Shown here: in pieces, positions 1 to 5,908 of the stretch
How the letters are laid out: every line of letters starts with the position of its first letter
Position numbering within the stretch: the stretch's first letter is position 1
Assembly: GCA_039714535.1 (NCBI GenBank)
Contig: JBDLJC010000077.1
Span: 1-6,986, forward strand
Direction of reading: 5' to 3'
DNA: 6,986 nucleotides
From: JAGXFP01 sp039714535
GTDB lineage: Bacteria; Desulfobacterota; Desulfobulbia; Desulfobulbales; JAGXFP01
The notes under the pieces: generated by a model
Database searches by the model: none
What the model saw: only the letters and a program-made list of their open reading frames with translations
What the model was told of the DNA's origin: nothing
Position numbers and translations under genes: made by a program

Positions 1-1124
1 ACGACCCGTCGAAGAAGCACCGGCCGATGATGACCACGGCGGACCTCTCGCTACGCTCCGACCCGATCTACGAGCCGATCGCGCGCCGCTACCTGCAGAA
101 TCCCGAGGAGTTCGCGGATGCCTTTGCCCGGGCGTGGTTCAAGCTGACGCACCGCGACATGGGACCCCGGTCGCGCTATCTCGGTCCGGAGGTCCCTGTG
201 GAAGAATTGATCTGGCAAGACCCGGTACCCGCAGTCGATCATGAGCTGATCGACGCGCAGGACATCGCAGCCCTCAAGGGCAAAATCCTCGCTTCGGAAC
301 TATCCGTCTCCCAACTGGTCTCTACGGCCTGGGCGTCGGCATCCACCTTCCGTGGTTCCGACAAGCGCGGCGGTGCGAACGGGGCACGCATCCGTCTCGC
401 GCCTCAAAAGGATTGGGAAGTCAACCAACCGGCCCAACTGAAGACTGTGCTGCAAACCCTTGAGGGAATCCAAAAGGAGTTCAACAGCGCGCAGTCAGGC
501 GGGAAGATGGTTTCTCTTGCCGACTTGATTGTCCTGGGTGGATGCGCAGCTATCAACCAAGCTGCAAAGAATGCTGGTCACGATGTGACCGTTCCCTTTA
601 CTCCGGGACGCACGGATGCGTCGCATGAGCAAACCGACATAAAGTCGTTCGCCGTACTTGAACCGGCTGCAGACGGGTTCCGTAACTACCTTAAAACCAA
701 ATATTCCGTATCGGCAGAAGAACTGCTGATTGATCGTGCCCAACTGCTGACCATTACCGCGCCCGAGATGACGGTTCTCATTGGCGGTTTGCGCGTCTTG
801 AACACTAACTTCGGACAGTCCCAGCACGGCGTTTTCACCAAGCAGCCAGAGACGCTCACCAATGACTTCTTCGTGAATCTGCTCGATATGAGCACGTCGT
901 GGCAGGCAACCCCGGAAGACGATGACGTGTTCGAGGGTCGTGATCGCGATAGCGGCGAACTCAAGTGGACCGGCACCCGTGTCGACCTCATCTTCGGTTC
1001 AGAATCCCGTCTCCGTGCCGTCGCGGAAGTATACGGATGTGAAGACTCGCAGGAACAATTTGTCCATGACTTTGTAGAGGCGTGGAACAAGGTGATGAAC
1101 CTTGATCGCTTTGATCTTGCCTGA
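1..1124 (+). CDS. katG: Catalase-peroxidase KatG, C-terminal half (5' end outside window)
   Basis: KatG is a bifunctional haem enzyme that removes hydrogen peroxide by catalase and peroxidase reactions. The reading frame is already open at base 3, so the ATG at 27 is an internal methionine, not the start. About 373 residues are present against a usual total near 730. The family landmarks appear in order: the MMTTADLSL segment whose Asp matches the haem-proximal Asp, the Arg of THRDMGP exactly 37 residues later (the mobile Arg of KatG), WQDPVPAV, LVSTAWASASTFRGSDKRGGANG, LGGCAAI, VPFTPGRTDAS, SFAVLEP, APEMTVLIGGLRVL, LTNDFFVNLLDM, and the usual ending NLDRFDLA. The distal-pocket residues and the proximal His lie upstream of the window, so activity cannot be judged. 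The first roughly 200 bases are clearly richer in G+C than the rest of the gene. No terminator follows; the stop codon runs straight into hisF-derived sequence. Identity is very secure. Confidence 0.97.
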   Translation, partial: DPSKKHRPMMTTADLSLRSDPIYEPIARRYLQNPEEFADAFARAWFKLTHRDMGPRSRYLGPEVPVEELIWQDPVPAVDHELIDAQDIAALKGKILASELSVSQLVSTAWASASTFRGSDKRGGANGARIRLAPQKDWEVNQPAQLKTVLQTLEGIQKEFNSAQSGGKMVSLADLIVLGGCAAINQAAKNAGHDVTVPFTPGRTDASHEQTDIKSFAVLEPAADGFRNYLKTKYSVSAEELLIDRAQLLTITAPEMTVLIGGLRVLNTNFGQSQHGVFTKQPETLTNDFFVNLLDMSTSWQATPEDDDVFEGRDRDSGELKWTGTRVDLIFGSESRLRAVAEVYGCEDSQEQFVHDFVEAWNKVMNLDRFDLA

Positions 1125-1318
1125 CCCGAATGGTCAAGGAGAATGTGAGCATCCCGGTCATCGCCTCCAGCGGCGCGGGCGGTGTTGAACATTTCTCGGA
1201 AGTTTTTGAGCAGACAGACGTGGAGGCGGCGCTGGCAGCAGGTATCTTCCATCGTAAGGAAGTACCGATTGAAGACGTGAAAAATTATCTACGGGAAAAA
1301 AGTATCGAGACAAGATAG
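1121..1318 (+). pseudogene. hisF: HisF (imidazole glycerol phosphate synthase cyclase) C-terminal remnant
   Basis: HisF is the cyclase half of imidazole glycerol phosphate synthase, step five of histidine synthesis, and is an eight-stranded TIM barrel of about 250 residues. Only its last 65 or so residues are here: LTRMVKENVSIPVIASSGAG, then HFSEVFEQ, ALAAGIFHRKEVPI and VKNYL, ending in TAG. These match the strand-7 and strand-8 phosphate-binding part of the barrel. Homology begins with LTR at 1121-1129, before the first ATG at 1130, and the same frame has a stop at 1112-1114, so the upstream three quarters are missing. The KatG stop codon lies inside the homologous stretch. A 62-residue product from the ATG could not fold as a barrel, so I call it a remnant. 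The ASSGAG and AGIFHRKEV spellings recall fused HisH-HisF (HIS7-type) enzymes more than the common bacterial ASGGAG form. Confidence 0.88.
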
Positions 1319-1374
1319 CCAGTCACTAGTGGTAAAAAGAATGGTACAAAGGTCCTTGATTATGCTGAGCTCAA

Positions 1375-3318
1375 TTAGATGTTGACGTTCAGAGAATTAT
1401 CTTCAGTTGCAGATAAAACATCATCCACATCATCATAACCGAAACGGTCAACATAAAACTTCAGAACATCCGTTGGTTCCGTAAAAAAAGATGCGTAGTT
1501 AATAAAACGAAGAACAGATCGTTTATAGATGGGTTCGGTGACTTGCTGATAACTCGGAGTCATGATATTTGTTTTGGCCCTTGCATATTCGTAATATTTT
1601 AGAACTGTCTCATCCCAATCCGCACCAAGAAAAGTCAGGAGTTGCTTGGCCGTCTCTTCAAAATTTTCTACCAGGTCTTCATACCTGATCTGATGAAACT
1701 GTAGTGATAAAAACTTCATATAATGCAAACCAAGGCTCATTACCTGATCATAGCAATTTGCCGTATCTGTTAAATTTGTAAAATTAGCCATTGCATCATT
1801 GAGTCTGAATAACTGCATGAAATTACTTAGACAGACATCGTAGGGATGACGTATTGCCAAAATAACTTTGGCGCCGGGAAACAATTTAGCAATCAACCCT
1901 AAATGAATAATATGCAAAGGGTATTTGTCTACAACTATCCCGGTTGGTTTGTCCCCCCCCATCGACCTTTTCAGGCTACTAAAATATTCTTGCCGCAACT
2001 CAACAAGGGTCTCCTCGGCAAGATCATCCAAGGCATCAGGATACCCTTTTCCTAACCGTTTTATTTTATGAATAACCATATCAAGGGCTGCAGTCTCTTC
2101 AGCCACGCTAAAATCGGGATGGCAAGCGAGGACCTGATCCATCAAGGTAGTTCCAGATCGCGGAAATCCCACCAGAAAAACCGGCTGAAGCCCAGAAACG
2201 GGCAATTTCTCAGCCGCCAAGCGTTTTAGCCGCTCTTCCGTAAAGAAAGTCTTCAGCTGCAGAAGACCCTGCAGGAAGTTGTCTTTGTTAAATTTTCGGG
2301 ACTGAGGCTCCAATCCTTGAAACTTTTTGGTCAAATCAAAATGGCGATATGCCTTTTCATTTTCCCCCAGACGGTCATAAATCCTGGCTAGCTCATAATG
2401 AACCTCTGAGGACTTTGCCGGATTATTTTCAGGCAAACTGACAGAATCAAGCCATTTAAGCGCCTCACCAGGCTTCCCCTCCCTCCTCAGCAACGTAGCC
2501 ATTATTCTTGATGCACCGAGATTGCCAGGAGCGACATCAAGACTTCTGTTGACAATTTCTTTCGACTCTTGCAACCTATTGCTCTTTTCGTAAAGTTCAG
2601 CAAGATCAAACATCGCATTAATGTTATCCGGCCGAATGTCGAGAGACTTCCTGTAAGAATCTTCCGCTTCAGCATAGCGGCCCTGTTTAGCCTGAATTAT
2701 TCCCCAACTGTGATAGGCCTCCGCATATTCAGGCCTGTTTAAAATTGCCAGACGGTAATTGATTTCCGCCTCGGCAAATTGCGCTTGACTAGCATTGACC
2801 CGCCCTAAACCATATAATCCTTCAGATGAATGAGGCTCCAGCCGAATAACTTTTTCGAACACATTCCGGGCCATTTCCAGATTGCCTGTCTTAAGAAAAA
2901 GGCCTCCCATCCCGTTCAGAGCTAGATAGTTATCGGGGGATATTTTTAGTGTCTTATTATAAAAAGCAGCGGCGCTATCCACTCTCCCCAAGTCTCCCTC
3001 CAAACGTCCCAAGCCAATTAAAGCAGAAATGTTTTGCTTATCAAACTTGAGCGCTTTCCTGAAATAGGCCTCAGCTTCCGTCATCCTTCCCTGTTTATAG
3101 TTAACAGACCCTAGTTTACTCAATACCAGGGCCGAAGCAGGAGACTCGACCAACAGCCGGTCTAGCAAATTCTCTGCATCAGCAAACTTACCGGTTTCAC
3201 ACAACCCATCTATCTGCTGCAACCTCTCGCCATCCACTGCACGAGCCTGTCGCTCCGATGTTCTTCTAGCCTTCAGCAAAGAAACTTTATTCGGCCGGAT
3301 ACGTTTTATCTTCCCCAT
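1375..3318 (-). CDS. TPR-repeat protein with C-terminal sulfotransferase domain
   Basis: The 647-residue product has two parts. Residues about 29-335 form around nine tetratricopeptide repeats of 34 residues (e.g. ALIGLGRLEGDLGRVDSAAA, AYHSWGIIQAKQGRYAEAED), normally a protein- or peptide-binding scaffold. Residues about 378-630 are a PAPS-dependent sulfotransferase of the Sulfotransfer_3 type: the 5'-phosphosulfate loop GFPRSGTT is at 384-391 and the 3'-phosphate motif RHPYDVCLS at 490-498. The AEET at 406-409 places E408 at the same distance from loop R387 (21 residues) as I recall for the catalytic Glu of human tyrosylprotein sulfotransferase 2; R490 to S498 also keeps the 8-residue spacing. 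Family knowledge suggests sulfation of a tyrosine, sugar or other hydroxyl; the acceptor is unknown. There is no signal peptide, so it should act in the cytoplasm. The ribosome site is weak (AGG about 10 bases before the ATG). It converges with the hisF remnant and is not in an evident operon. A run of eight G lies within the gene. Confidence 0.92.
   Translation of the reverse strand: MGKIKRIRPNKVSLLKARRTSERQARAVDGERLQQIDGLCETGKFADAENLLDRLLVESPASALVLSKLGSVNYKQGRMTEAEAYFRKALKFDKQNISALIGLGRLEGDLGRVDSAAAFYNKTLKISPDNYLALNGMGGLFLKTGNLEMARNVFEKVIRLEPHSSEGLYGLGRVNASQAQFAEAEINYRLAILNRPEYAEAYHSWGIIQAKQGRYAEAEDSYRKSLDIRPDNINAMFDLAELYEKSNRLQESKEIVNRSLDVAPGNLGASRIMATLLRREGKPGEALKWLDSVSLPENNPAKSSEVHYELARIYDRLGENEKAYRHFDLTKKFQGLEPQSRKFNKDNFLQGLLQLKTFFTEERLKRLAAEKLPVSGLQPVFLVGFPRSGTTLMDQVLACHPDFSVAEETAALDMVIHKIKRLGKGYPDALDDLAEETLVELRQEYFSSLKRSMGGDKPTGIVVDKYPLHIIHLGLIAKLFPGAKVILAIRHPYDVCLSNFMQLFRLNDAMANFTNLTDTANCYDQVMSLGLHYMKFLSLQFHQIRYEDLVENFEETAKQLLTFLGADWDETVLKYYEYARAKTNIMTPSYQQVTEPIYKRSVLRFINYASFFTEPTDVLKFYVDRFGYDDVDDVLSATEDNSLNVNI
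1953..1960 (-). repeat. Homopolymer G8 tract inside the sulfotransferase gene
   Basis: Eight consecutive C on the plus strand read as G8 in the coding strand, covering the codons for MGGD between the TPR part and the 3'-phosphate motif. Gain or loss of one base would shift the frame and remove the second half of the sulfotransferase domain, including R490 and S498. Tracts of this length can slip in replication and are also error-prone in some sequencing. The frame is intact as read here. Confidence 0.8.
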
Positions 3319-4054
3319 TTACAACCTAATTACGCAATAGTTCCCATCGATGACTGACTGATGGCATCATTTATTCAAATGTTATAAAAAAGACAAGAAA
3401 TGGCAATTTTTCAAGACACCTCTTGTCAACAATCTGTTACCTCATGCAATAATACAGCCAATGACGCCGGCAAAACTCTTCTATGGGTCAATCTCTCTTG
3501 AGAGACCTACCTCTCAAATGATTTGTAGCGGCACTCAATAAACCACAGAAGTTGCCTCAACCGATTAAGGAAAAACGATATAATAGTTGTGCCCAGAATC
3601 TGTCCATATTCAGCTTCGAAAGAGGATCGCAGCCTGTCAATATCCAGCAGGCAGATCTTCTAAATCGACACAAACCTTTACAGATTTACTCAGACTCTCT
3701 CTGGAAATTGAAATTTGGATTACTTTGACAAGATCCTCAAACACCGGCAGATATTTTTCTCATAATAGTAATTCAGGTCTACACAAGACTTCACATAGGT
3801 GGAAAAGGATTAGAATAGCACCAAATTTTCTAATTTTCACTCAGAATATCATTTTTAAACACCCTCCTGGAGTCGTGGCGACTGGGGAGAGGTGTGCGGC
3901 AGAAGCGCTCAAGCGAGTAAAGTGTGACCCTAGGAGAGACTCAAGTTGCATCTATCTACGGCGAAAAAGTCCATAACAAGTAATGCGAACTTCGAAGAAA
4001 ATGTGGCGTGCTGAATAACGACCATTTCAGATGTAACCCAGTAGCTCCCCTGAA
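3319..4054. other. Long intergenic stretch without a convincing gene
   Basis: No reading frame here looks like a real protein. One open frame on the plus strand at 3587-3976 would give 129 residues, but it has no ribosome site, a biased Ser/Arg/Cys-rich composition and no recognisable motif. Visible structure: a short inverted repeat TCTCTC-TT-GAGAGA at 3492-3505; an exact TATAAT at 3579-3584 without a properly spaced -35 box; and a good multi-segment hairpin at 3859-3895, listed separately. The left end (3319 to about 3440) should hold the promoter of the TPR-sulfotransferase on the minus strand, but I find no clean promoter. The base composition changes from AT-rich to GC-richer near 3860, where the structured part begins. 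Confidence 0.6.
3859..3895. other. Structured hairpin, possible noncoding RNA element
   Basis: The segment folds into one long stem: ACACC (3859-3863) pairs with GGTGT (3891-3895), CTCC (3864-3867) with GGAG (3886-3889), and AGTCG (3871-3875) with CGACT (3879-3883), around a TGG loop at 3876-3878. That is 14 Watson-Crick pairs with a small internal loop and one bulged A. It sits in gene-free sequence, is GC-rich against an AT-rich left flank, and has no T-run after it on the plus strand. On the minus strand it is followed by GTTTAAAAATG, which makes a poor terminator. I do not recognise the family. Confidence 0.45.
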
Positions 4055-4083
4055 CAAAAAAAGCCCCGCCAAGGCGGGGCTTT
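4055..4083 (-). terminator. Rho-independent terminator of the csp gene
   Basis: AAAGCCCCGCC at 4060-4070 and GGCGGGGCTTT at 4073-4083 form a perfect 11-bp stem; in practice the loop is probably CAAG or slightly larger. Read on the minus strand the stem is followed by a run of T (the A-run at 4056-4062). It starts 28 bases past the cold-shock stop codon, which fits its role exactly. Confidence 0.93.
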
Positions 4084-4110
4084 CAGATCGATTCGAGATG
4101 TAACCAGATT

Positions 4111-4311
4111 TTACTCCTGCACGACATTCTCAGCTGCCGGCCCCTTGGGACCCTCGACAACATCGAAAGTTACCCGAGCGCCCTCCGCGAGGGATTTAAA
4201 ACCTTCAGCCTGGATAGCGGTATGATGGACGAACACATCGCCACCACCATCCTGCTCGATAAAACCAAAACCCTTAGCATCATTAAACCATTTTACTGTT
4301 CCTTCAGGCAT
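4111..4311 (-). CDS. CspA-family cold shock protein
   Basis: The product is a single cold-shock domain of 66 residues, the standard size for this family of small single-stranded RNA- and DNA-binding proteins that melt mRNA structure, often during cold shock or growth changes. The RNA-binding motif RNP1 (KGFGFI, residues 13-18) and RNP2 (VFVHH, 26-30) are intact, as are the conserved start MPEGTVKWF and the ending AAENV. I chose the ATG at 4309-4311 because the family begins at MPEGTVKW and because GGGAG lies 8 bases before it. A longer frame from the ATG at 4336-4338 would add MASITGVGK but has no ribosome site. It has its own strong terminator downstream and a leader of about 130 nt upstream, so it is probably monocistronic. 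Paralogues differ in expression, so I do not assign cspA or another letter. Confidence 0.96.
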   Translation of the reverse strand: MPEGTVKWFNDAKGFGFIEQDGGGDVFVHHTAIQAEGFKSLAEGARVTFDVVEGPKGPAAENVVQE

Positions 4312-4362
4312 CTTTCCCACTCCCGTTATACTGGCCATCCATCAGACCACTTGATTAATAAA

Positions 4363-4388
4363 GGAGGAACGCCAGCCGGTGAACCTCC
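4363..4388. promoter_or_regulatory. Inverted repeat in the csp 5' leader
   Basis: GGAGG at 4363-4367 and CCTCC at 4384-4388 are perfectly complementary around a 16-base middle; a few further inner pairs (CGCC with GGTG) form better in a plus-strand transcript, where one is a G-U pair. It lies about 50-75 bases before the csp start on the minus strand, within the presumed untranslated leader. Cold-shock mRNAs often carry structured leaders that control translation with temperature; whether this stem does so is inference. Confidence 0.3.
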
Positions 4389-4407
4389 AGGCAGTATGTC
4401 TGCTCAT

Positions 4408-4443
4408 AAAAAAACCGCACTCCTCATTCTGACTTGTGCGGTT
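4408..4443 (-). terminator. Terminator-like hairpin upstream of csp
   Basis: AACCGCAC (4413-4420) and GTGCGGTT (4436-4443) make an 8-bp stem with a 15-base loop, followed on the minus strand by a T-run from the A's at 4408-4414. It lies about 100 bases before the csp start and about 230 bases after the stop of the secreted TlpA-like gene. It could end transcripts of that gene or of a small RNA, or sit in the csp leader as an attenuator. The 231 bases between it and 4675 hold no gene that I can support. Confidence 0.6.
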
Positions 4444-4447
4444 AACT

Positions 4448-4475
4448 TTTATCGTAATTTTTTACTTACAAACAA
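4448..4475 (-). promoter_or_regulatory. Weak candidate promoter for csp
   Basis: On the minus strand TTGTTT (plus-strand 4470-4475) is followed after 16 bases by GATAAA (4448-4453). Both boxes are poor matches to sigma-70, three of six and four of six. If used, transcription would start near 4441, so the terminator-like hairpin at 4408-4443 would be the very 5' end of the csp mRNA. Confidence 0.2.
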
Positions 4476-4674
4476 TTACTGCACAACTAGATATAATTGA
4501 TATCACAATCCAGGCAGAAACCGCAAACTTTTTTAATGATCCGGTTAAATAAAAATCCGCAGGCTCCGGGCCACAGGCCGACTAGGCAATATTGTTTGAA
4601 GTCAGTAAAAGATGAAAGATCCTGGGTAATGACCGGATCAGGGCTCGACTCAACCCCTTATTGTCATATATGGA

Positions 4675-5820
4675 TCATCTAAGATCGGCCTCGTCCCCAA
4701 GCCGGACAAATAACGGCAACTTGACCTTCTTTACCAGGTTCGTTTTGCGCCACTTCTCATCATTGACGAAGATCATCTTGCCGTTACTTATCATCCTGGC
4801 CATGGCCAAATGATTGCTGGACAATTTCTGCAATGGCGCCACAATCACCGGTGTATTTTTTCTCTTTCCGGCCAATTGCCGAACCTTGCTAATGGTTTCA
4901 ACCATTGACACCGGGCAATCCTCAGAGACAAAAGCGATTAGCTTATTACCCTTGATATCAGCCAGTTTTATTTCTTTGTTGCCATCCGCCTCCGCAATAA
5001 GAAGATTTCTAGGAAAGCTGAGGGTTTCCTTCTCCGCTCCTGAGCAGTAAGCAACATCTCTGAAGTTCTCAACGATCAGGGCAGCAAGAGTGACCATGCT
5101 TCTCTGGTAATAAAGGGAAACACAATAATTTAATATTTCCGGCTCAGGCAGATGGGGTTTTAATGTCTCAAGCCAGCTTCCGACCCCGTTGATGACCTCT
5201 TTTTGGTATTTGGCCTGGATGCCGGTCGCCGGAGCCCCTTCACTATGATAATCAACATACTCGTGCATCATGAAGTATTGCGCGATAAACCGCTTGATCA
5301 TATCGCTGTGTTTGAGCATCTCGTAATGCTTAGCAACAAAGCCATGAAACTCTTTTTTCTTGGCGGTTAACCCCTTAACGGTCTTGATGGATTGACTTGA
5401 TTCCAGCATGTCTTTTGCCCGGATCATCAGGAGGGCGAAGTCGTATTGTTCGGGGGGAGGAGCACCGCCGGCCAACGATTTGTAAAAGAAATCATTTTCT
5501 TCACTGCCGGTAAAAGAAGGCAATTTTCCGAGATCACCAATCTTCAGGGTAAAAGATTTATCGCCGATAATAACAGGATAGCGCTGCCCACCAGCAAAGA
5601 CCAGGAGAGCGAGGCCGCGGTAGGCTGGATCTATCTCGCGTTTACTGCCCACGCTTAGATCGCCCTTAAAGATGGTACTTTCGGCCAGGCCGTTATAACC
5701 GAGCAGCTCTATTTTCACAGCCGTCTGGGAATGAATAACCAGCTTGGCCCAGGCGGAATCATTGGTGAGAAAAATGGTAAACACCAACAGCAAGTGGATA
5801 ATTATGGCTTTAGTTTGCAT
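4675..5820 (-). CDS. Exported TlpA-like protein with degenerate CXXS thioredoxin domain
   Basis: The 381-residue product starts with a clear Sec signal peptide: a Lys, a hydrophobic core (IIIHLLLVFTIFL) and a cleavage site around AWA|K at residue 26. There is no lipobox Cys. The layout resembles TlpA-like proteins with a DUF4369-type N-terminal domain: a beta-rich start, PVIIGDKSFTLKI, FTGSEENDFFYKSL, then a helical middle (about 125-260). The C-terminal part, about 287-381, looks like a thioredoxin fold: KLIAFVSEDCPVS places C302-P-V-S305 where TlpA has CxxC, and KLPLF supplies a candidate cis-proline at P369. The only other cysteines are C233 and C259. Loss of the second thiol argues against ordinary disulfide oxidoreductase action; monothiol or structural roles are possible. 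AGGA precedes the ATG by 9 bases. No partner gene adjoins it. The fold assignment is inference from sequence pattern; the specific function is unknown. Confidence 0.75.
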   Translation of the reverse strand: MQTKAIIIHLLLVFTIFLTNDSAWAKLVIHSQTAVKIELLGYNGLAESTIFKGDLSVGSKREIDPAYRGLALLVFAGGQRYPVIIGDKSFTLKIGDLGKLPSFTGSEENDFFYKSLAGGAPPPEQYDFALLMIRAKDMLESSQSIKTVKGLTAKKKEFHGFVAKHYEMLKHSDMIKRFIAQYFMMHEYVDYHSEGAPATGIQAKYQKEVINGVGSWLETLKPHLPEPEILNYCVSLYYQRSMVTLAALIVENFRDVAYCSGAEKETLSFPRNLLIAEADGNKEIKLADIKGNKLIAFVSEDCPVSMVETISKVRQLAGKRKNTPVIVAPLQKLSSNHLAMARMISNGKMIFVNDEKWRKTNLVKKVKLPLFVRLGDEADLR

Positions 5821-5853
5821 AAAATTTTTCCTGAAAGAACTTTATGAGCAAAA

Positions 5854-5881
5854 AAACTAGGAACTAGGAACTAGGACCTAG
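5854..5881. repeat. 7-bp tandem repeat (GAACTAG), four units
   Basis: Four head-to-tail units of 7 bp: the first with A for the leading G, two perfect GAACTAG copies at 5861-5867 and 5868-5874, and a last unit GACCTAG at 5875-5881. The final unit creates the inverted repeat CTAGG-A-CCTAG at 5871-5881 and touches the end of the transposase element. On the minus strand the CTAGG and CCTAG pieces precede a T-run (5851-5856), so it could act as a weak terminator for the transposase gene. Confidence 0.8.
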
Positions 5882-5908
5882 GGTCAGGCTTGCGTTATTG
5901 CATTATTC
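5881..5908 (+). repeat. Left terminal inverted repeat of the RAYT element
   Basis: Begins GGGTCAGGCTTGCGTT. Against the reverse complement of the right end, the first 16 bases are identical; mismatches occur only at positions 17, 21 and 22. It overlaps the TAA stop codon of the transposase at 5903-5905, which suggests gene and terminus evolve as a unit. Confidence 0.88.

Noticed and set aside
1130..1318. Independent 62-residue protein from the ATG at 1130
   Set aside because: HisF homology extends upstream of the ATG and the piece is only the end of a TIM barrel, so it is a truncated gene.
1319..1374. Shared terminator between the converging hisF remnant and sulfotransferase gene
   Set aside because: Only the 8-base palindrome CACTAGTG is visible, with no stem of useful length and no T-run.
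3552..3584. Sigma-70 promoter with TTGCCT and TATAAT
   Set aside because: The spacer is 21 bases, too long, and no gene follows; the exact TATAAT may be chance in AT-rich sequence.
3587..3976. 129-residue open frame on the plus strand in the gene-free stretch
   Set aside because: No ribosome site, odd Ser/Arg/Cys-rich composition, no motif, and it runs through the hairpin at 3859-3895; probably chance.
4312..4338. Nine-residue N-terminal extension of the cold shock protein (MASITGVGK)
   Set aside because: The family starts at MPEGTVKW, there is no ribosome site before 4338, and GGGAG precedes the internal ATG.
4492..4497. TATAAT on the plus strand near 4.49 kb
   Set aside because: No -35 box at 16-18 bases and no plus-strand gene downstream.
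4397..4500. Possible 34-residue small protein on the plus strand (MSAHKKTALLILT start)
   Set aside because: It runs through the terminator-like hairpin, has only a weak AGG upstream and no family resemblance.
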